This document shows, in pieces, positions 27,193-36,756 of a stretch of 64,000 nt of DNA (its first letter is position 1; each line of letters begins with the position of its first letter). The notes below the pieces were generated by a model. It did not search any database and was not told the DNA's origin. It worked only from the letters and a program-made list of their open reading frames with translations. The DNA lies in assembly GCA_012842745.1 (NCBI GenBank), contig DUSF01000056.1:62001-126000 (forward strand). The letters are read 5' to 3'. The DNA is from Bacillus sp. (in: firmicutes) (GTDB lineage Bacteria > Bacillota > Bacilli > Bacillales > Bacillaceae_J). The position numbers and the translations under genes were made by a program.

Positions 27193-27358
27193 TTTCAAAA
27201 GTTCTCAATTAAAAGGTATAAGCATATGCTAGGTATAGGTAAGTGGCTATTATATATAAATCATTTAGGTACTTTTTTACTTCCTTTGAATATATTAAAA
27301 ACGTGATTAATGTGGCCATGAAAATCGGAAAAGGTAATCCGCTTTGAGGAGGGAAATT

Positions 27359-27439
27359 ATGAAGTTTTATACGATTAAACTACCAAAGTTTTTAGGTGGG
27401 TTTGTAAGAGCGATTATTGGAGTATTTAAAAAAGACTAA
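27359..27439 (+). CDS. spoVM: SpoVM spore-envelope morphogenetic peptide
   Basis: SpoVM is an amphipathic peptide that marks the convex forespore membrane and anchors SpoIVA, starting coat assembly. The 26-residue product (MKFYTIKLPKFLGG, then FVRAIIGVFKKD) is nearly identical to known SpoVM sequences in its first 14 residues, including the helix-kinking Pro9. GAGGAGGG lies upstream of the ATG at good distance. It is monocistronic between the rpe terminator and a bidirectional terminator. In B. subtilis it is made in the mother cell under SigE; I could not assign a SigE promoter confidently here. Confidence 0.96.
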   Translation: MKFYTIKLPKFLGGFVRAIIGVFKKD

Positions 27440-27464
27440 AAAAGCACCTTATGAAGGTGCTTTT
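27440..27464. terminator. Bidirectional terminator between spoVM and rpmB
   Basis: AAAAGCACCTT pairs perfectly with AAGGTGCTTTT around ATG. T-rich sequence follows on the forward strand and A-rich sequence precedes it, serving convergent spoVM and rpmB. Confidence 0.9.
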
Positions 27465-27468
27465 CTTC

Positions 27469-27654
27469 TTATACGCGTTCTACTTTGCCTGATTTAAGAG
27501 CACGTGCAGAAACCCATACACGCTTTGGCTTGCCATCAACTAAAATGCGCACTTTTTGTAGGTTAGCGCCAAATCTACGTTTATTAGCGTTCATCGCATG
27601 TGAACGGTGGTTACCTGAACTAGTCTTTCTGCCAGTAATGACACATTGTTTCAT
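27469..27654 (-). CDS. rpmB: Ribosomal protein bL28
   Basis: bL28 is a small 50S protein. The 61 residues ([20 protein letters not shown], later [17 protein letters not shown]) match the family throughout. Only one Cys is present, so this is the form without the four-Cys zinc ribbon. It is the only reverse-strand gene inside the ylo block, divergent from yloU, as in B. subtilis. A GGAGGG ribosome site lies upstream. Confidence 0.97.
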   Translation of the reverse strand: MKQCVITGRKTSSGNHRSHAMNANKRRFGANLQKVRILVDGKPKRVWVSARALKSGKVERV

Positions 27655-27886
27655 TTTATTTCCCTCCTCTAGCTACAAACAAATTGCACTAATATCCAGT
27701 TTAAAAACCCTTCATTACTTTATCATAAATAATAGAGGAAAGCAATAAATGATTGTAGGATAGTTCAAGAAAATTTACTTGACAGTATTGCAAAACAAGT
27801 GGTGCTACTTTTAATGTCGGTAATCTTATAGTAAAATGGCGTTAAGTAACAGGAATAGTATAAGGCTTAATAAAAGGGGGATCATT

Positions 27887-28249
27887 ATGTCCATTGAAAT
27901 GAAAACAGAGTATGGTCAAATTGAGATATCGAACGAAGTGATTGCAACTATTGCAGGTGGTGCTGCTGTTGATTGTTACGGAATTATCGGAATGGCTTCC
28001 AAAAACCAATTAAAAGATGGAATTTCGGAAATTTTAAGAAAGGAAAACTTTAAAAAAGGTGTCCTAGTTCATCAAGAAAATGATGAAGTCCATATCGATA
28101 TGTACATCATTGTCAGCTATGGTACAAAGATTTCCGAAGTAGCACATAATGTGCAAGAAAAGGTTCGATATACTCTCAATCAAACATTAGGTTTAGCTAT
28201 TGACTCCATCAATATATTTGTACAAGGTGTTCGGGTTATCAATCCATGA
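27887..28249 (+). CDS. yloU: Asp23/Gls24-family envelope protein YloU
   Basis: The 120-residue protein belongs to the Asp23/Gls24 (DUF322) family, small cytosolic proteins linked to cell-envelope stress. It has the conserved GQIEISNEVIATIAGGAAVD segment and a VSYGTKISEVAHNVQEKVRY helix. I chose ATG 27887 with AAAGGGGGA upstream; a longer frame from 27836 lacks a ribosome site. It is usually paired with fakA (yloV), which begins 43 bases downstream. Confidence 0.93.
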   Translation: MSIEMKTEYGQIEISNEVIATIAGGAAVDCYGIIGMASKNQLKDGISEILRKENFKKGVLVHQENDEVHIDMYIIVSYGTKISEVAHNVQEKVRYTLNQTLGLAIDSINIFVQGVRVINP

Positions 28250-28292
28250 TCTACACTTCATTTTTAACGGATTTTTAAGGAGGCAATTTTTT

Positions 28293-29975
28293 GTGACAAT
28301 GCAACAATTAAATGGGATACAATTTGCGCAAATGGTGCTTTTAGGTGCTAATAATTTATCAAGAAACGTGAAAATGGTTGATGCATTAAATGTATTCCCT
28401 GTTCCAGACGGAGATACAGGAACAAATATGAATTTATCGATTACGTCTGGAGCAAATGAAGTAAAACGACAAATGGATAGCCATGTTGGTAAAGTAGCGA
28501 ATGCTTTTTCGAAGGGCCTTTTAATGGGCGCTCGGGGAAACTCAGGTGTTATTTTATCGCAATTATTCCGCGGCTTTGCAAAAGCAATTGAGTCAAAGGA
28601 AATGATTACAAGCTTTGAATTTGCCGCTGCCTTTGAGGCGGGTGTGTTAGCCGCTTACAAGGCTGTTATGAAGCCTGTTGAAGGAACAATTTTGACTGTT
28701 GCAAAGGATGCAGCTAAAAAGGGGCTTCAAATTTCTAAAAAAAATAACGATATCGTTTCTTTGATGGAAGCGGTGTTAGAAGAAGCTAGGGAATCATTAA
28801 AGCGCACTCCCGATTTATTGCCTGTTTTAAAAGAAATTGGTGTAGTCGATAGCGGTGGTCAAGGGCTTGTTATGATTTATGAAGGCTTTTTAGCGGCATT
28901 AAAAGGAGAAGAACTCCCAGAAGTATGTGAGGAACAACCATCACTCGAAGAACTTGTAAAGCATGAACATCATAAATCTGCCCAAAGTCATATGCTAACA
29001 GAAAATATTGAGTTTGGCTATTGCACCGAATTTATGGTCAAATTTGAAGCTGATAAATTAAAAAGCAACCCTTTTTCAGAAGACGTTTTCCGACAAAAAT
29101 TAAGTGAGCATGGTGATTCCTTGCTTGTCGTTTCTGATGAAGATGTTGTGAAGGTCCATATCCACGTTGAATATCCTGGAAACGTTTTAAATTATGCGCA
29201 AAAATTTGGCAGCCTTATTAAAATAAAGATAGAAAACATGAGGGAGCAGCACTCAGCTATTGTGGAAGCTGAACACCATACTACAATAATAAAAGAAGCA
29301 CAAGTACCACAGAAAAAGAATGAATATGGAATTGTTACAGTTGCGATGGGAAGCGGAATTGTTGAGTTACTAAAAAGCCTAGGTGCCGGGGCGGTAATTG
29401 AGGGCGGCCAAACTATGAATCCTAGTACGGAAGATATCGTCCAAGCAATTAACGATGTTCATGCTGAAAAGATTATTATTTTACCGAATAATAAAAATAT
29501 CATTATGGCTGCTAATCAAGCTGCATCTGTTGTCGACCAAGAGGTTATTGTGATCCCATCAAAAACCGTTCCACAGGGAATGACATCTCTTTTAGCTTTT
29601 AATCCGTCAGCAAGTTTAGCGGAAAATGAAAAAGCGATGAATGCAGCTTTAGGCAATGTGAAAACGGGCCAAATCACCTATGCGGTTCGTGATACAGCCA
29701 TCGATGGATTGGAAATCAAGAAAGATCATTTTATGGGAATTTTTGATGGAAAAATCGTTGTTACGGATGAAAGCAGAAACAAAGCAGCGATAGCTTTATT
29801 AGAAAAAATGATTAACGAGGATGATGAAATCATTACGATTCTTCAGGGTGAGGATGCTACGAATAGTGATATCGAGGAGCTTCAACAATATTTGGAAGAA
29901 AACTATGAAGATGTTGAAGTTGAAATCCATAATGGCAAACAACCTTTATACCCTTTTGTTTTTGCAGTAGAATAA
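28293..29975 (+). CDS. fakA: Fatty acid kinase catalytic subunit FakA
   Basis: FakA (YloV) phosphorylates fatty acids carried by FakB proteins, feeding exogenous acids into phospholipids through PlsX/PlsY. The 560-residue protein has the N-terminal DhaL-like ATP site (NVFPVPDGDTGTNMNLSI, GARGNSGVILSQLFRG), a middle domain and a C-terminal DegV-like part (ITYAVRDTAIDG). I chose GTG 28293, 9 bases after AAGGAGG. The lipid operon with plsX is about 3 kb downstream. In B. subtilis sdaAB and sdaAA follow; here recG follows directly. Confidence 0.93.
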   Translation: MTMQQLNGIQFAQMVLLGANNLSRNVKMVDALNVFPVPDGDTGTNMNLSITSGANEVKRQMDSHVGKVANAFSKGLLMGARGNSGVILSQLFRGFAKAIESKEMITSFEFAAAFEAGVLAAYKAVMKPVEGTILTVAKDAAKKGLQISKKNNDIVSLMEAVLEEARESLKRTPDLLPVLKEIGVVDSGGQGLVMIYEGFLAALKGEELPEVCEEQPSLEELVKHEHHKSAQSHMLTENIEFGYCTEFMVKFEADKLKSNPFSEDVFRQKLSEHGDSLLVVSDEDVVKVHIHVEYPGNVLNYAQKFGSLIKIKIENMREQHSAIVEAEHHTTIIKEAQVPQKKNEYGIVTVAMGSGIVELLKSLGAGAVIEGGQTMNPSTEDIVQAINDVHAEKIIILPNNKNIIMAANQAASVVDQEVIVIPSKTVPQGMTSLLAFNPSASLAENEKAMNAALGNVKTGQITYAVRDTAIDGLEIKKDHFMGIFDGKIVVTDESRNKAAIALLEKMINEDDEIITILQGEDATNSDIEELQQYLEENYEDVEVEIHNGKQPLYPFVFAVE

Positions 29976-30007
29976 CAATAAGTTTGCAATAAATGAGGCG
30001 CAGCAAC

Positions 30008-32053
30008 ATGAACAATTTAAACGAAGAGATTATTAATATAAAAGGAATTGGAGAGGAAACGGCCTCAACTTTAAATGAAATGGGCATCCATACAATTCGA
30101 GAGCTTTTGCAATATTTTCCGTATCGTTACGAGGACTTTCGAATTCGTGATATGAGAGATGTCAAGCATGATGAAAGAATTACCGTCGAAGGGAAGGTTC
30201 ATAGTGAGCCTTCTTTGACATTTTATGGGCGTAATAAGTCGCGCCTACTAGTGCGGGTTTTTGTTAATCAAATCCTCATTTCCGTGATTTTTTTCAATCA
30301 GCCTTATTTGAAAAAACAAATTGCCATCGGTGATACCGTTACAATTACAGGTAAATGGGATCAACATCGGCAAACGATTACAGGAAATATTTTGAAAAAA
30401 GGGTCGGTTATTCGAAAACAAGCGCTTGAAGCTGTATACTCCGTTAGAGGAAAAATAACCGTCAAAGGGATGCAGCGGCTTATATCACTTGCATTGAATC
30501 AATATGGTGCTAGCATCGGGGAGCTTTTTCCGCCATCAATCTTAAAAAAATATAAATTATTAACTAAAAAAGAGGCCATCTTTCAACTTCATCAGCCGAT
30601 AAGTGCCGAACATTTAAAACAAGCAAGGAGACGTCTTGTTTATGAGGAATTTTTGCTTTTTCAATTAAAAATGCAGGCATTAAGGAAGTTTGAAAGAGAA
30701 CAAAGTGGTGGAGTTTCGCAGGTCTTTTCCAAAGAAGTGGTCAATCAGTTTATCACCTCTTTACCATTCCCGTTAACAAATGCTCAAAAAAGAGTAGTTG
30801 ATGAGATTCTTAACGATATGGCTTCACCTTACCGAATGAACCGCCTGTTGCAAGGCGATGTGGGCTCTGGAAAAACGGTTGTGGCAGCCATTGCTTTATT
30901 TGCAACAATCAGGGCAGGATATCAAGGGGCCTTAATGGTACCGACTGAAATTTTAGCTGAGCAGCATGCCGCCTCCCTTTCAGTTATTTTAGAGCTGCAG
31001 CAAATAAAAACGGCTCTGTTAACAAGCTCGATTAAAGGCAAGAAAAGACAAGAAATACTTGGACAATTAAGAGATGGGGAAATTGATGTATTAATTGGCA
31101 CCCATGCGTTGATTCAAGACGAAGTTAATTTTAATAGACTTGGCTTAGTGATTACCGATGAACAACATCGCTTTGGAGTTGAACAACGGCGTGTTTTAAG
31201 AGAAAAAGGCGAAAGCCCTGACGTATTATTTATGACAGCGACTCCGATTCCACGGACACTGGCAATTACTGTATTTGGCGATATGGATGTATCGATTATT
31301 GATGAAATGCCGGCAGGACGAAAGCAAATTGAAACGTATTGGGTAAAAGACAAAATGCTTGAACGGGTTTTGCAATTTATCCATAAGGAAATCGTAAAAG
31401 GGAGACAAGCTTATGTTATTTGTCCGTTAATCGAGGAATCGGAAAAACTCGATGTGCAAAATGCGATTGATGTTCATAGTATGCTTGTTCAATATTATCC
31501 TACCTCTATTCAAGTTGGCTTAATGCATGGCAGGCTTCTTGCTAGTGAAAAAGACGATGTTATGAAAAAATTTAGCGAAAATGAATATCAAATTCTTGTT
31601 TCAACAACTGTTGTTGAAGTCGGCGTTAACGTACCTAATGCCACTGTAATGGTTATTTATGATGCCGAAAGATTCGGTCTTTCTCAGCTCCATCAATTAA
31701 GAGGGCGTGTTGGTCGCGGCAGCGACCAGTCCTATTGTATTCTAATAGCAGATCCAAAGTCTGATGTCGGAAAAGAACGGATGAATATTATGACCGAGAC
31801 AAATGATGGTTTTGAACTATCACAAAAAGATTTGGAATTAAGAGGACCTGGAGACTTTTTTGGCAAGAAACAAAGCGGTTTACCAGAATTTAAGCTTGCC
31901 GATATGGTTCATGACTATAAAATATTGGAAGTTGCCAGAAATGATGCGGCAAAACTAATTGACTCAACTGCTTTTTGGAAAAGCGAGGAATTCCTCCTAT
32001 TACGTAGCTTTCTAGAAAAAACAGGAGTCTTAAAGGGTAAAAAACTAGATTAA
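30008..32053 (+). CDS. recG: ATP-dependent DNA helicase RecG
   Basis: RecG remodels stalled forks and branched DNA. The 681-residue protein has an N-terminal wedge/OB domain (RITVEGKVHSEPS), Walker A QGDVGSGKTVVAA, DEQH in VITDEQHRFGVEQRR, TATPIPRTLAI and the motif VI region HQLRGRVGRGSDQS. I chose ATG 30008 because GAGG lies about 9 bases upstream; an ATG at 29993 has no such site. The length equals that of the B. subtilis protein to within a residue. Confidence 0.96.
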   Translation: MNNLNEEIINIKGIGEETASTLNEMGIHTIRELLQYFPYRYEDFRIRDMRDVKHDERITVEGKVHSEPSLTFYGRNKSRLLVRVFVNQILISVIFFNQPYLKKQIAIGDTVTITGKWDQHRQTITGNILKKGSVIRKQALEAVYSVRGKITVKGMQRLISLALNQYGASIGELFPPSILKKYKLLTKKEAIFQLHQPISAEHLKQARRRLVYEEFLLFQLKMQALRKFEREQSGGVSQVFSKEVVNQFITSLPFPLTNAQKRVVDEILNDMASPYRMNRLLQGDVGSGKTVVAAIALFATIRAGYQGALMVPTEILAEQHAASLSVILELQQIKTALLTSSIKGKKRQEILGQLRDGEIDVLIGTHALIQDEVNFNRLGLVITDEQHRFGVEQRRVLREKGESPDVLFMTATPIPRTLAITVFGDMDVSIIDEMPAGRKQIETYWVKDKMLERVLQFIHKEIVKGRQAYVICPLIEESEKLDVQNAIDVHSMLVQYYPTSIQVGLMHGRLLASEKDDVMKKFSENEYQILVSTTVVEVGVNVPNATVMVIYDAERFGLSQLHQLRGRVGRGSDQSYCILIADPKSDVGKERMNIMTETNDGFELSQKDLELRGPGDFFGKKQSGLPEFKLADMVHDYKILEVARNDAAKLIDSTAFWKSEEFLLLRSFLEKTGVLKGKKLD

Positions 32054-32067
32054 AAGGAAAATAAGGC

Positions 32068-32120
32068 TTGCAAGCATGTTTGAAAATCCCTATACTACTA
32101 TTAGTACCTAGTCATAGTAT
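32068..32120 (+). promoter_or_regulatory. fapR operon promoter with FapR operator
   Basis: TTGCAA (32068-32073), a 17-base spacer and TATACT (32091-32096) make a clear SigA promoter. Directly after the -10 lies TTAGTACCTAGTCATAGTAT (32101-32120), which resembles the FapR operator (TTAGTACCTA-type) of Bacillus lipid genes, and ATACTA/TAGTAT form an imperfect palindrome across it. FapR bound here would cover the start site; malonyl-CoA releases it. Confidence 0.85.
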
Positions 32121-32135
32121 CGGAAGGTGAAATCA

Positions 32136-32723
32136 GTGCGATTATCAAAAAAAGAGAGACAAAGAGTTTTAAAAGCGACAATTGATGAAACTCCATTTAT
32201 CACTGATGAAGAGCTTTCAAAGAAATTTAATGTCAGCATTCAAACGATTCGCTTAGATCGGCTTGAATTATCAATCCCGGAGCTCCGTGAAAGAATAAAG
32301 GATGTAGCGAAATCTAAGTTAGATGAGGAAGTAAAGTCGTTACAAATAGAAGAAATCATTGGTGAAATTGTCGATTTAGAAATGGATAAAAGCGCGATTT
32401 CGATTTTTGATGTGAAAAGTGAGCATGTGTTTACAAGAAATCGAATTGCCCGCGGACATCATGTATTTGCGCAAGCTAACTCATTAGCTGTTGCGCTCAT
32501 TGATGATGAATTTGCACTGACAGCTAAAGCTAACGTTAAATTCACACGTCAGGTGAAAGAAAATGAACGTGTCGTTGCCAAGGCAAAAGTAATTGCCATT
32601 GATACGGCAAGACACAGAACAACCGTTCTTGTGCAATGCTTTGTTGGACAAGAGCTCGCATTTATCGGTGAATTCGAAATGTTTAGACCAAGAAGCAAAT
32701 CAGAATATGAACGAAAAAGTTAA
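32136..32723 (+). CDS. fapR: Malonyl-CoA-responsive repressor FapR
   Basis: FapR represses fatty acid and phospholipid genes and is released by malonyl-CoA. The 195-residue protein has an N-terminal helix-turn-helix ([20 protein letters not shown]) and a C-terminal hot-dog effector domain ([20 protein letters not shown]). I chose GTG 32136, 5 bases after GGAAGGTGA; the GTG at 32127 lies inside that site. It opens the operon fapR-plsX-fabD-fabG and has its own operator upstream. Confidence 0.95.
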   Translation: MRLSKKERQRVLKATIDETPFITDEELSKKFNVSIQTIRLDRLELSIPELRERIKDVAKSKLDEEVKSLQIEEIIGEIVDLEMDKSAISIFDVKSEHVFTRNRIARGHHVFAQANSLAVALIDDEFALTAKANVKFTRQVKENERVVAKAKVIAIDTARHRTTVLVQCFVGQELAFIGEFEMFRPRSKSEYERKS

Positions 32724-32750
32724 ATTTGAAGAAAAAGGCAGGTCCAATGA

Positions 32751-33734
32751 ATGAGAATAGCAATTGATGCAATGGGTGGGGACCATGCCCCCGAGCAAAT
32801 TGTAAAAGGTGTAGTTGAAGCGGTAAAAGCATTTCCAACAGTAGAGTTTACATTGATTGGAAATGAGTCGGAAATCAATAAATATTTAACATCTACAGAA
32901 AATATATCAATTATACATACAGAAGAAGTGATTGAAGCAACAGATGAACCCGCACGTGCTGTTCGCCGTAAAAAGTCGGCATCAATGGTTTTAATGGCGA
33001 ATGAGGTAAGTGAGGGGCGTGCAGATGCTTGTATTTCTGCTGGCAATACAGGCGCATTAATGGCCGCTGGTTTATTTGTTATTGGCCGGATTGAAGGAAT
33101 TGACCGTCCAGCTCTATCGCCAACATTGCCGACAATCGATGGTCAAGGCTTTGTTTTTTTAGATGTTGGAGCTAATGCGGATGCAAAACCAGAGCATTTG
33201 TATCAATATGCGATTATGGGCTCCGTATACGCAGAAAAAGTAAGAAAAATCGAAAAACCAAAAGTGGGGTTGCTTAATGTAGGAACTGAGGAGAAAAAAG
33301 GCAATGATTTAACAAAGCATGCCTTTGATCTTTTAAAGGAAGCGCCCATCAATTTTGTCGGCAATGTCGAGGCAAGGGATTTATTAGACGGTGTTGCTGA
33401 TGTTGTTGTAGCAGATGGTTTTTCTGGCAATATTGCTTTAAAAGCAATTGAAGGAACAGCTTTAGCGATTTTTTCAATGCTGAAAAAAGAATTAACAAGC
33501 AGCTTGAAAACGAAGCTCGCAACTGCGGTGATTAAGCCGCAATTGTATAATTTGAAAAATAAACTTGATTACTCTGAATACGGTGGTGCTGGACTTTTTG
33601 GCATCAAAGCACCTGTTATAAAAGCACATGGGTCATCTGATCAAACGGCAATCTTGAATGCGATTAGACAAGCAAAGGATATGGTCGAAAAACAAGTAAT
33701 ACAAACGATTGCCACAACAATTCAGGCAAAATAA
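32751..33734 (+). CDS. plsX: Acyl-ACP:phosphate acyltransferase PlsX
   Basis: PlsX makes acyl-phosphate from acyl-ACP for PlsY in phosphatidic acid synthesis, as a peripheral membrane enzyme. The 327-residue protein starts [15 protein letters not shown] and has [24 protein letters not shown] and [20 protein letters not shown] precedes the ATG. It lies in the FapR-controlled operon. The length is normal. Confidence 0.96.
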   Translation: MRIAIDAMGGDHAPEQIVKGVVEAVKAFPTVEFTLIGNESEINKYLTSTENISIIHTEEVIEATDEPARAVRRKKSASMVLMANEVSEGRADACISAGNTGALMAAGLFVIGRIEGIDRPALSPTLPTIDGQGFVFLDVGANADAKPEHLYQYAIMGSVYAEKVRKIEKPKVGLLNVGTEEKKGNDLTKHAFDLLKEAPINFVGNVEARDLLDGVADVVVADGFSGNIALKAIEGTALAIFSMLKKELTSSLKTKLATAVIKPQLYNLKNKLDYSEYGGAGLFGIKAPVIKAHGSSDQTAILNAIRQAKDMVEKQVIQTIATTIQAK

Positions 33735-33747
33735 AGGAGGAGAAAAA

Positions 33748-34692
33748 GTGGGGAAAATTGCATTTATATTTCCAGGACAAGGCTCGCAAACCGTTGGAAT
33801 GGGGCAAACGTTAGCAAATGAAGTAGATAAAGCGGCAGAGATTTTTCGGAAAGCAGATGAACGATTAGGTTTTTCATTATCCGAGATTATTTTTAATGGA
33901 CCGCAGGAGTTGCTAACGTTAACAGAGAATGCTCAGCCGGCCTTGCTGACGACAAGCATTGCGATTTTAGAATTATTGAAGGAACATGGGATTGAGGCGG
34001 ATTACACGGCAGGGCATAGCTTAGGAGAATACACAGCTTTAGTTGCTGCAGGAGCAATTAACTTTGAGGATGCTGTTTATGCTGTTAGAAAACGCGGCGA
34101 ATATATGGAAGAGGCTGTACCTGCTGGGGTTGGCACAATGGCGGCTGTGTTAGGGATGGAAGCTGACGACCTTGAAGCGGTAACGGATGAAATAACAGCA
34201 AGTGGTCATACTGTACAATTAGCCAATCTTAACTGTCCAGGCCAAATTGTCATTTCTGGCACGAAAAAAGGTGTTGAGGATGCATCACAGTTGGCAAAAG
34301 AACGTGGTGCGAAAAAGGTCATTCCACTAGTAGTAAGCGGTCCTTTTCATTCCGTCTTAATGAAGCCGGCAGCCGAAAAATTCACTGCTGTTTTAAACGA
34401 AATTGAAATTCGCGATGCCAAAACTCCAGTCATTGCCAATGTCACAGCAAAAGCGATGACCGCAAGTGAGGATATTAAAGAAAAGCTCATTGAACAGCTT
34501 TATTCACCAGTACGCTGGGAACAGTCCGTTGAAACTATGCTCACGCTTGATGTCGATACATTTATTGAAATTGGTCCTGGAAAAGTATTGTCAGGATTAG
34601 TAAAAAAGGTGAATCGCAAAGTGAATGCATATGCCATTTCAGATCAGGAATCATTGCTTGATGTTGTAAACAAGCTGAAGGGGGACGCTTAA
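33748..34692 (+). CDS. fabD: Malonyl-CoA:ACP transacylase FabD
   Basis: FabD transfers malonyl from CoA to ACP to start each chain extension. The 314-residue protein has FPGQGSQTVGMGQ, the nucleophile motif AGHSLGEYTALVAAG and the catalytic His in VSGPFHSVLM. I chose GTG 33748, with AAAGGAGGAG upstream; a longer frame overlaps plsX. The fabG ATG directly follows its stop with no gap. Confidence 0.96.
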   Translation: MGKIAFIFPGQGSQTVGMGQTLANEVDKAAEIFRKADERLGFSLSEIIFNGPQELLTLTENAQPALLTTSIAILELLKEHGIEADYTAGHSLGEYTALVAAGAINFEDAVYAVRKRGEYMEEAVPAGVGTMAAVLGMEADDLEAVTDEITASGHTVQLANLNCPGQIVISGTKKGVEDASQLAKERGAKKVIPLVVSGPFHSVLMKPAAEKFTAVLNEIEIRDAKTPVIANVTAKAMTASEDIKEKLIEQLYSPVRWEQSVETMLTLDVDTFIEIGPGKVLSGLVKKVNRKVNAYAISDQESLLDVVNKLKGDA

Positions 34693-35433
34693 ATGTTAAC
34701 AGGAAAAGCTGCACTTGTTACAGGTGCTTCACGGGGAATTGGCCGAGAAATTGCTTTACATTTGGCTGCATCTGGTGCAAAAGTAGCCGTAAATTACTCA
34801 GGAAGTGAAGCGAAAGCGAAAGAAGTTGTCGAAGAAATTAAGGCAAACGGCGGTGAAGCTTTTGCAATTCAAGCGGATATAGCAAATGCTGATTCAGTAG
34901 ATGCGATGGTAAAAGAAGTCATTACCCAATTTGGTAGCTTAGATATTTTAGTTAATAATGCTGGGATTACAAGAGATAACTTGTTAATGAGAATGAAAGA
35001 AGAAGAATGGGATGCGGTTATTAATACAAATTTAAAAGGTGTTTTCCTTTGCACAAAGGCTGTGACAAGGCAAATGATGAAACAACGAAAAGGCCGGATT
35101 ATTAATATTTCCTCGATTGTTGGTGTTTGCGGAAATCCTGGTCAGGCAAACTATGTGGCTGCAAAGGCTGGAGTGATTGGCTTGACGAAAACAACGGCAA
35201 AAGAGCTTTCAAGCCGTAATATCACCGTCAATGCTGTTGCGCCTGGATTTATTACAACTGATATGACAGATGAACTGCCAGAAGATGTGAAAAATGAAAT
35301 GTTGAAACAAATTCCACTAGCCAGGTTCGGTAAACCAGCTGATATCGCTAATATTGTACGTTTTTTAGCTTCGGACGAAAGCGGCTATATTACGGGCCAG
35401 ACGATTCACGTCGACGGCGGCATGGTGATGTAG
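34693..35433 (+). CDS. fabG: 3-oxoacyl-ACP reductase FabG
   Basis: FabG reduces 3-oxoacyl-ACP with NADPH. The 246-residue short-chain dehydrogenase has [32 protein letters not shown], the catalytic Ser (INISSIVG) and YVAAKAG (Tyr and Lys). It abuts fabD. It ends about 90 bases before acpP, which has its own TATAAT at 35492. Confidence 0.97.
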   Translation: MLTGKAALVTGASRGIGREIALHLAASGAKVAVNYSGSEAKAKEVVEEIKANGGEAFAIQADIANADSVDAMVKEVITQFGSLDILVNNAGITRDNLLMRMKEEEWDAVINTNLKGVFLCTKAVTRQMMKQRKGRIINISSIVGVCGNPGQANYVAAKAGVIGLTKTTAKELSSRNITVNAVAPGFITTDMTDELPEDVKNEMLKQIPLARFGKPADIANIVRFLASDESGYITGQTIHVDGGMVM

Positions 35434-35521
35434 CTCGCAATTCTGTCATAAATTGCTGTTTATAGCTCTAGTTTTTTTAGCTAGAATTTAATATAATACC
35501 TTGAGGGGAGGTGAACGAACA

Positions 35522-35758
35522 ATGGCAGACGTTTTAGAGCGTGTAACAAAAATCATCGTAGATCGTTTAGGTGTTGAGGAAGCTGAAGTTAAAATGGAAG
35601 CTTCTTTCAAAGAAGATCTAGGAGCAGATTCCCTTGACGTAGTTGAATTAGTAATGGAATTAGAAGATGAGTTTGATATGGAAATCTCTGATGAGGATGC
35701 AGAGAAAATTTCTACTGTTGGAGATGCAGTTAACTACATAAATGCACAAGCAAAATAA
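35522..35758 (+). CDS. acpP: Acyl carrier protein
   Basis: ACP carries growing acyl chains on a 4'-phosphopantetheine attached to Ser. The 78-residue acidic protein has the attachment motif [29 protein letters not shown] precedes ATG 35522. TATAAT at 35492-35497 with only a weak -35 suggests an extra promoter that allows ACP to be made beyond fapR operon control. A terminator follows. Confidence 0.97.
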   Translation: MADVLERVTKIIVDRLGVEEAEVKMEASFKEDLGADSLDVVELVMELEDEFDMEISDEDAEKISTVGDAVNYINAQAK

Positions 35759-35763
35759 CGAAG

Positions 35764-35790
35764 AGTCCCGTGGATTTCACGGGGCTTTCT
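35764..35790 (+). terminator. Terminator after acpP
   Basis: AGTCCCGTG pairs with CACGGGGCT (9 bp with one G-T pair) around GATTT; TTTCT follows. The T-run is short. Confidence 0.8.
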
Positions 35791-35889
35791 CCACTTTTTA
35801 ATGATTCTCAATAAAAATGTTCTTATGTCAATACATTCTATCAATAACGTAAATTAACTAGCTTGCGCATTTTTGTTGTGGAGGTTTTT

Positions 35890-36636
35890 ATGTCAATGAC
35901 AATGAAAAAAAGAGAAAAAAAAATAAGTATAAAACAAAAGCTAAAGTTTCAAGAATTACAAGATAAACTTAATATCCAATTTACAAATGAGCATCTGTTA
36001 ATTCAAGCTTTTACCCATTCCTCATACGTAAATGAGCATCGCATTAAGCCATCAGAGGATAATGAAAGATTAGAATTTTTAGGTGATGCAGTATTGGAGC
36101 TAACCGTGTCACATTATTTGTTTAATTATTACCCAGCGATGAGTGAAGGAGATTTAACGAAACTTCGCGCTGCTATCGTTTGTGAACCATCGTTAGTACA
36201 GTTCGCAAATCAACTTTCCTTCGGAGAATATGTTTTATTAGGAAAAGGGGAGGAATTGACTGGCGGAAGGACTAGACCAGCGCTTCTAGCCGATGTCTTT
36301 GAATCATTTATTGGTGCATTATATCTTGACCAAGGTTTGGAAAAAGTCATTGAATTTCTTCAAAAAGTGATTTATCCGAAAGTGAATGAGGGTGCTTTTT
36401 CGCATGTTATGGATTATAAAAGTCAGCTTCAGGAAATTGTTCAAAGAAGTGGACAAGGTGCACTTGAATATTTGATTATTCAAGAAAAAGGCCCTGCACA
36501 TAATCGCGAATTTGTTTCACGGGTTGCACTAAATGGAGAAATACTCGGAACTGGAATTGGAAAATCAAAAAAAGAAGCTGAACAAAAAGCTGCTAAAGAA
36601 GCACTAGATAAATTAAAAAATGAGCATCATATGTAA
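35890..36636 (+). CDS. rnc: Ribonuclease III
   Basis: RNase III cuts double-stranded RNA in rRNA processing, small cytoplasmic RNA maturation and phage defence. The 248-residue protein has the signature [14 protein letters not shown], a second acidic cluster ([16 protein letters not shown]) and a C-terminal dsRNA-binding domain ([15 protein letters not shown] to [11 protein letters not shown]). I chose ATG 35890, 5 bases after GGAGG. It precedes smc, as in all bacilli. Confidence 0.97.
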   Translation: MSMTMKKREKKISIKQKLKFQELQDKLNIQFTNEHLLIQAFTHSSYVNEHRIKPSEDNERLEFLGDAVLELTVSHYLFNYYPAMSEGDLTKLRAAIVCEPSLVQFANQLSFGEYVLLGKGEELTGGRTRPALLADVFESFIGALYLDQGLEKVIEFLQKVIYPKVNEGAFSHVMDYKSQLQEIVQRSGQGALEYLIIQEKGPAHNREFVSRVALNGEILGTGIGKSKKEAEQKAAKEALDKLKNEHHM

Positions 36637-36638
36637 CG

Positions 36639-36711
36639 GAAACTCAAACGTACTGTTACTTAGTTTTTCATCTGTCTGTTGAAAGACTCGGAACCAGTAT
36701 GCTTGAGTTTC
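36639..36711. repeat. Long inverted repeat between rnc and smc
   Basis: GAAACTCAAACGTACTG (36639-36655) and CAGTATGCTTGAGTTTC (36695-36711) pair at 15 of 17 positions across a 39-base loop. T-rich sequence (TTTATCTTTATTCTTTTC) follows. It could be a weak terminator, a processing site for the RNase III encoded just upstream, or both. Confidence 0.65.
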
Positions 36712-36756
36712 ACTTTATCTTTATTCTTTTCTTTGCCTTGAATTAGGGGGGCTATT

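Noticed and set aside
27193-27358. SigE promoter for spoVM
   Set aside because: CATATG- and GAATATATT-like words occur but not with the spacing expected of a SigE promoter.
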